Part shown: piece after piece, positions 37,683 to 50,259 of the stretch
Position numbering within the stretch: the first letter of the stretch is position 1
How the letters are laid out: each line of letters begins with the position of its first letter
Origin: Naegleria lovaniensis
Lineage: Eukaryota > Heterolobosea > Eutetramitea > Acrasida > Naegleriidae
DNA length: 64,000 nt
NCBI RefSeq assembly: GCF_003324165.1
Contig: NW_025407828.1
Span: 558,001-622,000 of the forward strand
Direction of reading: 5' to 3'
Translations under genes and position numbers: made by a program
Notes under the pieces: model-generated
What the model was told of the DNA's origin: nothing
What the model saw: the letters and a program-made list of their open reading frames with translations, nothing else
Databases searched by the model: none

Positions 37683-39751
37683 TCAAGGGTTCTTCTTCTT
37701 TTGCTGCTCGGTCGTTTGAAAACTATCACACAAGGCATTGGCCTCATGGAATATTTCCCTCAATAAACGCTGTTGAATCGCATCGACGGAATATTCTTTG
37801 AGTAGGAAACCTTTGAGACGAAACCGTTGATCCAAGACCTTATCTAAGATATTGCCATGAATGATACGAAGAAGTACTTCCTCGACAGTGCTTTGTTTGA
37901 AAGCATTGGAGGGTAAATATTCTTCATGATACTTGTCAAAGGGCACTTCATCTGAAGATATTTGATATTGGAATGAGTATGGAGGACCAATATACTGTTG
38001 TACATATGGATGTTGACTTTTCAATTTAAACCATCCATTTAGGTTGTTTAACACTCGCTCTTGGTCATAGACTGGATTTAAAAAGATGGCCCCACTATGT
38101 TTTACGGTATGAATACAGAATTATTCACCACATTGTATGTGATTGGCAATCGAATAATTATAAAAAACCAAAACAGTTGTTGACGAGATGAGTGGTTGAC
38201 AATAATAGCAGTCCAATCATACAAAGTACTGATAACTTACCAAGAGATTGCATCCATGGCAGTAGGTCCCACCACTGGATCTCCAATTCCAATCACAAAA
38301 TGAACACTCCTTAATAGACTTCTCCATTCCTCAATTCCCTTTATACCATGATTGACGATGAACGGTAGAATGGGTTGCTCCATACGTTTAAGGGTCGTAT
38401 GAATGACAATATTTGGAGAAAATGTTGCATGTAAACGGGACAGCAGATCTTTCACTGATTGTGTAAAGTATCTTGGCTCCTTGCCCCAAACTAAAAATTC
38501 AATCTTTTCATGTTGTGAAGAGGGTTGGGTATCAGTAAAAAGGTCCAACTCGTCTTGAACTTGAGAAAGAACGTCGAGAAACTTGGATTCCTTCTCCGAT
38601 GAATATTCAGATTTAATGTCTTCCAATAATGTGGAGAGTTGTCGTAAAATCTTGGGATCAATATTTCTAATTTTCTCTCTAAGCATTGCATCAATAGATG
38701 ACTCTCGTCCATCGAATAAATCTCTGTTCTCATTCTTATCAAATTGTTGAATAGGAGCTGATATAGATTCTTCAAAGCATGGAGTTTGATGATAGCCAAT
38801 AAATTGATTATAATTATTTGGATATGGAGTTAGGTATTGCTTCAAATTCAATTTGTGATGATTTTGTGTTGGAGGAGTTCCCCAAAAATCAATTAATCGA
38901 TATCTACATTTGTGATCTCGGAAATGCAGACAAAATCGATCCGTATTACATCTTGACGGATTGTTTCTCATAGCAAGTGCACGATCAAAAGAATACATTT
39001 CCACAAATATTAAATGAAATACAGAATTTTCATCAATACCTGCTGATTTTTGTTGCTCATTAGAACATTTTGCAATCTTTTCACTCACAACTTTGAAACT
39101 TTGTTGGAAACTAGCCTCACTCCAATCCAAGCTCAAATGACACAACGGAGATTTTTCCTCACCCACTCCAAAATTATTGGCAATGCCTTGCAGACCATTC
39201 AGAACTCCATAAAACAATACAAGTTCACCTGCTGGTCCTCCAGATTTGGCATTTCCAGCTGTTGTGTTTAGATGGTCATTAAATACTGAAACCACTTTTC
39301 CTCCATTTGCAATACATTTACAAAAGTTGTCTTGTTGCTGTTTTGTGTTATTAGGAGTGTTTGGTCTCTTGGAATTGTCCATGCCTCGATTGTTGTCATT
39401 AATGTTATTACTGGACTTGGAATCCTTTTGAGAAATAGGTGGCTTTGTTGGGATTTTTCCATTGTTTTGAATGAGTGTATGTGCTTTCTGGTGATGTATT
39501 TCTGGAACATGATAACTTTCATCTCCACTGATAAAATCCAAATCATTTGTATTATCGTAATTCTTCCGATTGGTGTTGTTGTTTGATTTCGTGGTAGTGG
39601 TCATATTTCCTAACAAAATCCAAACCACTATAGAAACACATAACAATCCAATGAAGTACTTTTGGATGTATGATCGGAAAAACGGCAATGATGATGACTG
39701 ATTGCTGTTGTTGTGTATGGGTGGTGGTGAACCAATGTTGCGAATCATCAT
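37683..39751 (-). CDS. GT18 N-acetylglucosaminyltransferase, MGAT5-like
   Basis: Exons 38241-39751 and 37683-38094 are joined over a 146-base intron (GTAAGT donor, ACATAG acceptor), giving 640 residues. A short cytosolic head precedes one membrane anchor (YFIGLLCVSIVVWILLG). An Asn/Ser/Thr-rich stem and then a luminal catalytic domain follow, so it is a type II Golgi protein. The joint rebuilds FVIGIGDPVVGPTAMDAISC with GAIFLNPVYD, the nucleotide-sugar site of family GT18 (compare the FVGLGFPYEGP...AIANG-CAFLNP pattern of animal MGAT5). It is followed by KSQHPYVQQYIGPPYSF, which also matches. Animal MGAT5 adds beta-1,6-GlcNAc branches to N-glycans. Acceptor specificity here may differ. ATG 39751 is chosen because codons upstream of it contain no ATG. 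Confidence 0.82.
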
Positions 39752-39958
39752 CGTGTGTGCAAGATGGTTGTAAATCAAATGAATTATTTTTTAAAAAGAA
39801 AAAAAGCAAAACAGCCTTCAGAAGGAGACACTCTTTATTCTCATCATCACAAGAAGAGCCTCTTTTCCTTCAAAGAAATTGCGGAAGTGAAAAGAAATCA
39901 AAGAGTACCGAATATTAGCTCCAAATTTTTCTCTCAATTTTAGTTGAATTTCGTCATT

Positions 39959-42900
39959 ATGTTTGCGTTCGGTCCAGACAATGAAGATTCCTTCTATAAT
40001 CTTTATGAAAAGATTAGTAGTATTGGTCTCATGGACCCTACCAAGGAGAGTACAACCAAACTACAACAATTAATCAACAATCATAAATCAAGCCTATTGA
40101 GTTTGAAATTTAGCGTATGTATTTTGAATGGTATCGTATTGGATTTTAAAGGATTGAATAATTCATGTATGAATATTTATTTCATAATTGAACAACAACA
40201 ACTAATAGGAAAGGAATGCGGACGCAAGAAGTAAAATCGAAAATAACAACGTGGAAGTGAAAGGAGTTCGGTCTAATCTTCCTCAATCTCTAAAGCTTTT
40301 AGTTTGCCAAGTTTCGGATGCACTCGATCTGAACGAGATGATTGCTCTAAGTTTAATTTTCACTGCTACCAAGCACAACCCAGTAAGTTCTTGAATTGTT
40401 TCACTCATATTGAAGTGTCATCTTTTACCACTACATCATACACATTTTCCAATATATCTAGCCAACGACATATGGTGCTGAAGAATATCATGCTTCTATC
40501 AAACTCTTTTACGAGGAATATTTAAAGCTTTTATTATCGGTTGTTTGTTTATTTCAAGCCCGATATAATGAAGAGTTGAATCCACACATCAGAGAGGTTG
40601 TAACAAAATCGACAACTGAATTACTCAAAGAGGGACTTGTTAAATCTATTTGCTCCAGAATCAATGAATTAACAAAACAAATCAATGAATCTCAAAATAC
40701 CATCAACACCTATAGGTCAGCAGGAAATGGAGATTCTAACGAAGTTACTCATTCAATTGAGCAAATTAATTTTAGGGTTCTTATCAGGAGAAGTTTGGGA
40801 GACTGTTTATTCTTCTCTTGCTTCAATTTACAATGTGATGAGGAAACTTTTGACAGTGTTTTCAATTGTTTTAAACATTCACTCAACACATTCAATGCAT
40901 CAATTGAACAGCTCATTGCAGATCAAAATGAAGAACTAACCTACGATGCATTGATGTTAATAGATGCTCTTCCTATGGGATCCAAATCCATTTTCAACAT
41001 GTTATACATGGAAACATCAACAATTCTTTGCCTTTTAGAGCCAATAGAAGGAAAAGAAAAATTTGATCCTAAACTTGAAAAACTCGTTACTACAAACACT
41101 CTCTACAAGCCACAATTTATTCAGAAATTCGACAAATCCTTGAGGGATTTAACAGAAAGCATGGATAACCCGAATCTTGTAGACAAACCTCAATTTGAAG
41201 CTGTTATTGGATTAATGTGGAGCTTGGGATTGCAAGCAACGAAGAAGGATGACTTTGTAGGATACTCAAACAATGCCTTTGACTTGAGCTTGTCTCGAAA
41301 AGTCTTTGAATTCATCTCTAAAGGCTGGCTTAACAGCAAAACGTTTAGAAACGATTCTGAGCAAACAAAAGAGTTCATTGTCTACGTGTTGAGTGAACTT
41401 GTGTGTGGTATTTTGACCAAACAATCCAATATCATTGCAGAGCTGTTGACTGATCAAAGCGAGAAGATGAAAACCTTTTTAAACAGAAGAAGAGATGGGT
41501 TACCGCTTGAGGAGAACGAAGATGAAGAGACAATTTCTGAACACGTGAATAGCTTACTGTTATTGATTAGTGAGCTTTATATGCATTATCCTGAATACTC
41601 ACATCGATTCTTCGAACAGAGAGAGCTACGAGCGGTCATCGCAAATACTTTTTGCGAGCACATAACTTCACTGTGCAAACTACAGGAAGAGATTGATCTT
41701 GGGTTTATTTATTACATTGGAATTTTGTGTTCCTTTAGTGGAGACACTGTTGGAGCCGTGAACGTATTCAGAATGTTGTGTGATTCTCCATATCCACTAT
41801 TCAGTTGGAGCTACTTCTTCCAAACACTTATTCCACAATTTCAGCAATACAACGGAATGAGTAAGGAAGATGTTGCTTTTGACGAAAAAACTTTGGACTC
41901 TATCTATGTTGTACTGAAACTAGTCGAAAAAATTTGTCATAACTCTGAAGAAAGCAGAATGGCATTTTTAGAGAATGGCTGGGATATTTTGGGACTTCTG
42001 TTTGGGTTGATGTTTGTGCCAAAGCTGTCTCCAGTTCTTATGGGCCAGGTATTCTCCACACTTGCTTCTTTTGTGAAACCATCAAGCGGACCACCTAGCA
42101 AAGAAGCTCAAGTTATTCTTGCCCAGATGGAAAGATTCCAAATTCTCAAGTATGAAATAAGGAATGACAAATACGAAATTTCTAACTCAGGAGGTGTCAA
42201 GTATCAACTCAATTTTAGAGAATCTCAAGAAGGGGAATATTTTGAAACATTGGGATTTTTAGAATTAATTTATTCTCTAATTTCCTGTACCAATTATCCT
42301 ATCAATGGATTCGCTCCCTATCTCAAATTCATCCAAGAAGACGTTTTTAATAACTTTTCCAAGAGATACTACAAAGAGGACAGCGAAAAATGGCTAATCG
42401 CTAAATCATGCTTGCAAATATTCACAAAACTCCTTTCTAGATATTCTCCTTCTGTGAGTGATTTTGGTGACACGAAGCCTGGCGCTCAACAAGCGATGGA
42501 GGATGAAAACGCACCTAAAATTCCTACTGTGCTCCAAGCTCCACCAGGATTCCAAATTATGAATGACATGCTGAGCAATACTATTTTCAGAAAAGAACTT
42601 TTTAACGTTATTGGTGTTAATCTAGAAGAAGAAAGAAGCACAAACAGAGAAGGAGAAGCAATGGAAAAATCTGTTATATATGCTCTTCAAATGATTGAAA
42701 CTACACTGCTGAAAGAGGAGGCATTCATTCAATCATTATCTCAGACTCAAAGAGATGTTCCAGCAGTAATCAAGAGATTAGAATATCAAATGCCAAATAC
42801 TTTAATAATCAAATTAGTCGACCTCTTAGATTATTCTTTCAACAACGAGGTTAGATATCGAGTTGTAAACATTCTTTGTTTAGTCAGCAAGAATATTACC

Positions 42901-45885
42901 AATTTGGTAGGATTGTTCAAAGAAAGAAAGAGAGACAAAAAGCTTGTTAACCTCTTTGTAAAACATCTGTATGCGGTTACATTCGAAAGTAACAGAGAGC
43001 GATCAGACATTGATGATTCCCAAGTTGATGACAATCAAAGAGACAATGAAACTAGACTCAAAATGTTGGATCTGTTAAAATCTAATGTTGATGCTCCAGG
43101 AGAAAATATCACACACATGCTTTGTGGCTTTGACATTGCAAGTGACGAACCAAGAGAGATCGATATTTTCAATGAGAAGACATGTTTAACAATTATTCTC
43201 CATTTACTAAGATCAAAGAGATTACCAAAGACTCATCCTAGATTTATAGAATCCTGCTACGAACTCATCTACAAACTTTGTGCTGATAGAAGAGTGAGTC
43301 AGCAAACATTTGCCTGTTTAGAAAAATCAAGCTTCTTAAATGACAAATTGATGAATGATAACTTTGCTACAAAAATTGCTCCATCTCCAGTAGCACATCA
43401 TATTCTGAATCAACGCGCGTTTGTGATTAGAATTGTGGCTCTTAAGTTATATTCCAATACAAAAGCATTTAAAAAGGGAGATAGCAACAGAGGTGGTGTG
43501 CAAGAGCTCGTTCATATTTTATTTGGAGGAGATTCACTTGGAGTTGCTAACAATATCTTCAGTCGCTCCATGCTTTTTGAGCAAAGAAGAGCACTAATGT
43601 TGGAAGTGTTAGATACTATTGATTTGAACTTGGTCACTCCAAATACTCCATACGATATTGCATCCGTAGAATGGAAACAATTTTTAAAGAATTGGTCTTC
43701 GAAGTTTAATGCTTTTTCTGGATGGAAGCAAGTCGTTGATATCACACTGTCTCAATGCTTTGGAATGATACCCGATGATGAGATACGATTGAGAATTTTA
43801 CATGATTTGATGAATTCTCTACTTTTTAAGCTGTCCCAGATGAAGTCAAACAACAATAAGAAAGGCAAAGAGCAACAAAAATTAGACTTACTTGTGTCTC
43901 AATTAATTTTGAGGATCATGTCCAAATTGAGAGAGGAATTAATAACCAGTGGAGAAACTCTAATGCTTCCTGTTGATCAATGCCTCACCATTTTCAGAAA
44001 TCTTTTAGAATGCACTCTTTATGCTGAGCAGAGCGAACAAGCTGTTCGAGGAAATTTATATTCAGCACTGATAAATTATCTTCAATACACAAAGAAGAAT
44101 GAACTCAATGCTGGAAGCAGTCAAATACAAGACCTGCAAAAGAATAATGAGCACGTATTGGATCGTTATGATATTTCCCTATTACCAATGGTTTGTAAGG
44201 ATGCCCTAGACGCCAAGAATATCTGGAAAACAGTTTCCTTCTCACTTCTCGAAACTCTCTTTTTATACACGACCAACATTGCACAAAGAGGAAAATGGAT
44301 TAACTTTTTCGAACAGTTTGGCTACTTGAAACAAATTTTGGATAGCGTAATGACAGAAGCAAAACATTCTCTTTCCAAAGTGTTACACCCTACTTTTCAT
44401 GAAAGTGACGCCTCTTCTCTGAACCGATTGTTTATCTATGAGAATGCCATGTCTTTTCTTTTAAAGTTTGCAGATATTGATCCAAAGAGTTGTGAAATCA
44501 TGGTGACTTATGAATTACTACCAAAACTATCTGCCCATTTTTCATTCATTGACCTCAGACCATCCATAATTTCCCATCAATACGGAAGAAAAGTCGACCA
44601 TGAAGACACCATGCTTGATGACGGAGATTGGGAGCCTTCTATCACAGAAAAGTATAATCAATTAGCCATTCCTGCTCTCAAATTAATCATTTCTATTCAA
44701 TCAAATCTCCGAAACAACAAGAAGGTGGCAGAACAAGTTTTGTCATTTATTGAACAACACAGAAAAGCCATTTCCTCAATTATCAAGCTAGAGAATGTAC
44801 AAAAAAATTTGGTCTATGTTGAACCTGGCTCCTTGGAATTAGTGAGATTGGTTTGTCAGATGTTTTACTTGTTGGCTCTTCACCCAGACATTATTACAAA
44901 GAAGCTTTATTCCAACAAGTTTGAGAGACTACTCTTGAATGCCTTATTGAAACTTTCAACTATTCAACAATTAGGAAAGCCTCAAATTAATATTTTGGAT
45001 GCTAATTTATCGCAAACTGATGGAATCAATTCCAATACTGAACTGCAGATGGAATATGAACTTGAACAGAAAAAGATGGCTGTTGACGAAATTTGTAAGA
45101 TCATCATTAATTATTGTAGAGTAGTGACGGAATATCCCTCATTCCTTTCAGAATCAAGCATGAGTTTAATTGGCAGAGTTTTGTTCACTCACTATTTATC
45201 TACCAATAGCGCTTCAGCAGCAGTATCCACCATGACCGATGATGAAGACTTGGTTGTACAAGGTCGATCTTCAAGCAAATCTACAACGGAGTCCACAGAC
45301 CAAAGACCATCTCTCTTCACTCTGTGCTTGTTGTTGCAAAATGGTTTGACCAGATTGAACAATGCATTGGAAGAACGATTTGCATGTGAGTCCAATATCC
45401 AGCAATTGGACCAACTTAAAATTGAGCAATTGAACAATATGGTCCGCTCTGCCAATTTAATATTGGGTGAAGAACATTTCATGAGCTTCTTTGAAAAGCA
45501 AGATTCTGTGCCAAACGAAGCTAAACTCTTATGCAGAACTATTCTCACTAGAAAGTTGTTGAAACTTGACTCTTATCTGAACACTCATATTAATTTATTG
45601 GAAAACACACTTACCGTGTTATTTAGACATATTAATTTATATTTACAATCGAGTAGCGATGACAGAAGTAACAAATTAGGACAAATAACCTTAACCACAG
45701 AACAACGAACACAATTATTACAAGAAGCTACCACTGGGGCTCTCAACAAACTTCTCGATGAAATTCTTCAACTCAAAATGCCCAAGATTTTACTGAAGCA
45801 ACAAATGTCCTATGTGGACAATAATTTCTGTTTGAATATGGCTCAACGTATTAAGAATTTAATCTTCCAAGTGACCTCTGAATAA
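39959..45885 (+). CDS. NUP205: Nuclear pore inner-ring scaffold NUP205/NUP192
   Basis: Three exons, 39959-40114, 40209-40382 and 40462-45885, give 1917 residues. The introns are 94 and 79 bases, with GTATGT and GTAAGT donors and TAG acceptors. The joints read SLKFS-ERNADARSK and TATKHNP-PTTYGAEEY, in phase 0. The N-terminus carries the family pattern LPQSLKLLVCQVSDALDLNE followed by MIALSLIF and LLLSVVCLFQARYNEEL. The remainder is the long alpha-helical solenoid expected of Nup205/Nup192/Nup188 (1700-2000 residues). A Gly/acidic loop (DTKPGAQQAMEDE) and a Lys/Asn linker (SNNNKKGKEQQ) interrupt it. It builds the inner ring of the nuclear pore with NUP93, NUP155 and NUP35. The N-terminal match favours NUP205 over NUP188. 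Confidence 0.85.
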
Positions 45886-45975
45886 AGAAGTTTTCGTTTT
45901 GATTTATTTTCTTTTTACCAATGTTTCGATGATGACATTAATTCAGCCAGAAATAGTGTGGTGAACTTTAAAAAA

Positions 45976-47154
45976 ATGCTTGTTCCTTCTTCACGAGATT
46001 TGATTGTTTTAAAAGTGTACAATGAAGAGACGATTCGACGATTTTACTTTTCATGCGGACAACCTGCTTCATCATCAATAACATCAACGAGGACACCACT
46101 GCTCGACGCTTTAATTGCAAAAATTAGACATGTCTTTGGGATCAACACGGTTCCGATGTCGGAGCAAAATTCAAACAGTTTTTCATTAATTTATAAAAAT
46201 TCAATTCCAAAAACAATCATTCCGAATAATCATGGATGGGATATGAATGGACAACTATTACATGTAAATTCTGATGAAATACTAGTTCAGTTAATTAAAA
46301 ATAGTTTAGAAACAAATTCGGATTTGCGATTAATTATTGATCATAATTATGCTGCCATGGGGTATAGCAACAATGCCTCGACTCCAACCTCTTCCAATAC
46401 TACCGCTAGTACCAAACCTGTCATTCCTAAACCATTACCAACAATCCCTGTTGTCACAAACAATAACAGTACCACTGCTGTAGTGGACGCATCCACGAAA
46501 ATAACATCTAACCAAACAACTAAAACGACGATACTAACACCGCGAGAATTGACTTTAAAAATTATGGAAAAAACAACCAATCTAAGCGAACCAGCTCGTG
46601 AAAAATTATTTGAAAAATGTCTGAAATTTATTGACGACTGTTTGAACCAAGTAGATCCATCGGAAAACAAACCATTGAATAGCTATGGAAAAGAAACAAC
46701 TCATTTTGGCAGCACGCCATCGTCATTATCAAATTCTTCTGCACTTCAACAAGACATAACATACCCCAGTGAGGAGCATCAACCAAACAAATATGGACGT
46801 AAATTAGCAACATTTGTGGCCGATCTTTCGATACCTGATCATACCAAGATGAAACCAGGAGAGCATTTCAAGAAAACTTGGAAATTTAAAAATTGTGGTA
46901 CTAGAGCTCTTCCTAAAAATTGCAAGCTCATGTTTCTTCAAGGAAAGAAGGCAAATTTCCTTAATGCTCCTGAATTTGTTGCTCTCAAAAATAGAGAAAA
47001 TGAAATTCAAGTGGGTCAAGAATTTCAAGTGTCAGTAGATTTGCAAGCTCCTTCAACATCAGGTGTATATTCGGCCTACTTTCGATTGGCAGATGAAGAA
47101 GGTATATTATTTGGTTACAAAGTCTGGGCATGTGTCGATGTTGTTCTAGAGTAA
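45976..47154 (+). CDS. NBR1-like PB1/FW-domain protein
   Basis: The 392-residue protein starts at the ATG at 45976. Its N-terminus, DLIVLKVYNEETIRRFYF through NSDEILVQLIKNSLE, fits a PB1 domain used to form chains with p62-type proteins. A Thr/Asn/Pro-rich linker and a helical piece (LTLKIMEKTTNLSEPAREKL) follow. The C-terminus is an NBR1 FW (four-tryptophan) domain: FVADLSIPDHTKMKPGEHF, TWKFKNCGTRALPKNCKL and GYKVWACVDV. Two of the four tryptophans are replaced (Leu in TRALP, Phe in YFRL). No ZZ or UBA domain is present. NBR1 relatives are selective-autophagy receptors; in animals a short relative, ILRUN, is not. The likely role is cargo or protein-complex binding in autophagy. Confidence 0.75.
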   Translation: MLVPSSRDLIVLKVYNEETIRRFYFSCGQPASSSITSTRTPLLDALIAKIRHVFGINTVPMSEQNSNSFSLIYKNSIPKTIIPNNHGWDMNGQLLHVNSDEILVQLIKNSLETNSDLRLIIDHNYAAMGYSNNASTPTSSNTTASTKPVIPKPLPTIPVVTNNNSTTAVVDASTKITSNQTTKTTILTPRELTLKIMEKTTNLSEPAREKLFEKCLKFIDDCLNQVDPSENKPLNSYGKETTHFGSTPSSLSNSSALQQDITYPSEEHQPNKYGRKLATFVADLSIPDHTKMKPGEHFKKTWKFKNCGTRALPKNCKLMFLQGKKANFLNAPEFVALKNRENEIQVGQEFQVSVDLQAPSTSGVYSAYFRLADEEGILFGYKVWACVDVVLE

Positions 47155-47175
47155 ACATATTCAAAAAATTGTGTT

Positions 47176-48132
47176 TTACCTCTTTTTCTTTGCTTTCAGC
47201 TTATTTTCATAGTCTGTGATGAGATCGGCGTGAATGTTTTCTGCAGGCTCCCACGTGGATTCTGATTTGGGATAACCTTTCCAGTGTATCAAGTATTTCT
47301 TTTTTCCGTTTTCTATTTTATGATCCAAAATTGCTTTCACGAAATATTCATCTTCACCTAACTCTTCTCCGTCCACTGATTGTTTACTTTGTTTTGGTGT
47401 GCGTTTTTGAATCTTTTTTCTCTTGGTTGTGCGTGGTGTGGAAGTACTAGTCTTTTTTCTTTTCTTGTCATTCGTGTCATTAGAACTTGGCCTACTGGTT
47501 GACGCCTTCTCAGATGAACTAGTTTTGTTTAATGGGCTTACTGTTGACTTTTCGGTCAAAGATACAGCCGATTTACTTGGAGAGGCTGTTGGTGTGACCA
47601 TCTTAGGGGACGATTTAGACGAAGTCACAACATGTTGTTTGTGGACTTGTTTAGGAGTAGTAATATCAGTATTTTGAGAAGTCAAAGATTTTCGTGGTGA
47701 GCTTGTTTGAGATGATTTCGGTTGCTCTCCTTCAAATGCTGCCACTTTTTCCATACTCAATGGATGGTGAGACTTTTCCGTAAAATGATCAAAAACAACT
47801 TGTAAGCCTGGAGGTAAGCTAGCAAAGCCTTGTTCCGTAAAAAAAACATTGATCAATAATTGATTATAGAATTGTAAAAACTGATCCATGGTCATAGCGG
47901 ATGAGGCCCGAGAAGAAGCATCAACCAGTCTTGGTGATGAGTCATATATTTCCGGACTTGATTTATCATCATGATGAATGGACGGACTTGTTGATTTCCA
48001 ATCTGTGGATGACCGTTTAGCTTGATGATCATCAAGATTCCTCTCTGAACCATTTCTCTTGCTATCGGAAGCAGCGGCAGTTGAATCATTTTCTACGTCC
48101 TCATCGGAAGACAGTTCATACGTTTGTTTCAT
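47176..48132 (-). CDS. Chromodomain protein, HP1/CBX-like
   Basis: The 318-residue protein has an acidic start (DEDVENDSTAAAS) and a long Ser/Thr/Lys-rich linker with several basic clusters (KKRKKTSTS, TTKRKKIQKR). The C-terminal chromodomain sits at about residues 255-310. The fold is given by EYFVKAILDHKIENGKKKYL followed by IHWKGYPKSESTWEPAENI. The aromatic cage residues that read methyl-lysine in HP1 are present: Tyr in EYFV, Trp in HWKGY and Tyr in KGY. There is no chromoshadow domain, and the order is reversed relative to HP1, where the chromodomain is near the N-terminus. It probably binds methylated histone H3 tails in heterochromatin. The middle region (HHPLSMEKVAAF) has a small helical block of unknown function. 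Confidence 0.88.
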   Translation of the reverse strand: MKQTYELSSDEDVENDSTAAASDSKRNGSERNLDDHQAKRSSTDWKSTSPSIHHDDKSSPEIYDSSPRLVDASSRASSAMTMDQFLQFYNQLLINVFFTEQGFASLPPGLQVVFDHFTEKSHHPLSMEKVAAFEGEQPKSSQTSSPRKSLTSQNTDITTPKQVHKQHVVTSSKSSPKMVTPTASPSKSAVSLTEKSTVSPLNKTSSSEKASTSRPSSNDTNDKKRKKTSTSTPRTTKRKKIQKRTPKQSKQSVDGEELGEDEYFVKAILDHKIENGKKKYLIHWKGYPKSESTWEPAENIHADLITDYENKLKAKKKR

Positions 48133-48291
48133 TTTTTCTTTAATATTTAATTTGAAATTTTTAGCAAGAGAAAATTTTCTTGTTTTTCGAAATTATTTGA
48201 ATTTAAAGAAGGCGCACGTTAGGAAGAGTTTATTTACATTGCGTGTAAACACATATGAACAACTATTGTACAGTTAGCATGTACATCTCTC

Positions 48292-50259
48292 TTAGTGTTG
48301 ACATTGAAAGGTTATGTCACAATAAATATTAGCTTTTTCGTTTCGAGCATGGGGTGACATTTTCACGACTTGCAAATACTTCATGGCAATGGGATGGTCA
48401 TAATCGGTAATGTCAAGAATCTTGTTAAAGATTTGTCTCGCAGTTTTGAGATCTTGTAAATTAATGGATACTCTTCCAACTCCAATCATGGATCGAATTT
48501 CCAATGGATTCATTTCTAAACCCTTCTGGAAATATTCAATACTTCTGTTGTAATCTCTAATATTTCGAAGGCCTTCTCCCTTAAAGTACAAAACTTCTCT
48601 TCGCATTCGAGTGTCCTCAATAAGGCGATCTGCTCTCTCGAAAAATAGATCGGCCATACTATAACAATCATTCTTCTTGTTGAACGATAACATGTCTTTG
48701 AAACTTCCTCGACAAAAATCACCACTATGGTGTGAAACATGTGAGTGTTGTTGATGTTTGGCATCCGCTGCAATATCTGATGAAGAAGATGAGCTGGTTA
48801 GAGCTTTGTTTGTGGCCACAGAGGAGTCATGGTCATTCGAGCATGGACATCCCATTCCACATTCATTGGAATATAAATTGGAAGTCAATGCTTCACAAAT
48901 AATACCAATACCACAATAAGCAATGCAGTGTGAGGTTCGACTGTCGTAGGCCAAAGATCCATTGTTTTTAGCTATCATATAGTCCTCATTATTCAATAAC
49001 TCGATCAGTTCACTCATTCGTGTGGGATCTAGTCTCTTGCCAACTTTGAAAATTGACTTTCCCATCAATGAGTGAGAAACCTGAACGATCAACAAGAAAC
49101 AATCCAGTGCTTCCATAAATCGATTCATACAAACCAAAGTTAACCCCTTATTGAGAATGGTCAAGCATGCAGTGGTATATTTCATGAGATAAACTCGCTC
49201 ATAAATTCTTGTTTTAAATCGTTCTTCGACTGGTGACAGTTGAAGCTTAGAGAAATCTGGTGCAACATATGGAATGCTACCATCATGTGCATTCGCCCTT
49301 TGAGAGAGTACATTCTGACAAATTTGAGACAAGTTTTGATCATTCTCCAAAATTCTGAAAATGACATCATCTGGATGAATATTCGAAAGTGTGAATGTGT
49401 TCAGAGCAAGTGAGATGGATTTGTTGTAAGTGGCCAAACTTCCTTGGAAATCTTCTTGGAGAAAGAAGCAATTACCCATTGCATTGTAGACTACATCAAA
49501 AGTGTCATTGGTGATTTTGATACATTCTTGAAAGGTCTCCAGAGCTTTCTTGTATTCACCTCTCTCATTGTAAGCATTTCCCTTAATGACGTAGGCCCAA
49601 CGATGTCTTGGATCTAATTGAAGCACTCGATTCTCTAGTTTGATGGTTTCACTAAAGTCAGCACTCACATAATGTGTGACTCCTTTATGATATAGAGCTG
49701 TATGGTTTTGAAAGTCATGATGGTATGATGGGAAATATGTCACAACGCCATCACAATTGACAGCAGCGAGTCAATCATCATCCCATTAGGTTAAACAGAT
49801 TTAAATCAAGATTAAATCATTCGTTACTCTTACAGCAACCTCACTCAACAACAACATACCTTCAACATGATCTGGAAACCTTCTCAATATCCGATCAAAA
49901 TATTTGGCAGCTTCTGTAAACATTCCTTTTGCATACAAGCTTGTAAAACCTTTTTCAAATAATACATGGGTTGGTACATCGAGTTCCATTTCTTCATCTT
50001 CATCCATCATTCTATCATCATCATCATGAGGACGTGGGTAAGTAGTGGTGCGACTCATTGAATTGGCAGTTGTTACGTTTTCTTCTTCTTCCTTGATATA
50101 GATCGTTATAAGAAATAGTAGAAGAAGAAACAAAATCAGTACCATCACAAGCATGATTGCAGTATCCGCAGCAGTTCCATACAAGTGGTGGTTATTATTG
50201 TAGTAGTCATTGATAAAAACCAACAAGTTGATGAAACTAAAACAATTCCAAGATGACAT
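48292..50259 (-). CDS. Membrane-anchored TPR protein
   Basis: Exons 49860-50259 and 48292-49697 join in frame over a 162-base intron (GTATGT donor, ATACAG acceptor) to 601 residues. The joint completes RRFPDHVE-ALYHKGVTHYVS inside a TPR, which supports it. Near the N-terminus one strongly hydrophobic segment (AIMLVMVLILFLLLLFLITI) is followed by a Glu-rich, cytosolic-looking stretch. TPR units include HVLFEKGFTSLYAKGMFTEA, RWAYVIKGNAYNERGEYKKA and VVYNAMGNCFFLQEDFQGSL. A middle region has a short Cys cluster (ECGMGCPCSNDHD) and a Ser run. Two more TPRs near the C-terminus contain EVLYFKGEGLRNIRDYNRSI. It probably tethers partner proteins to a membrane. No specific family was recognised. Confidence 0.7.
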
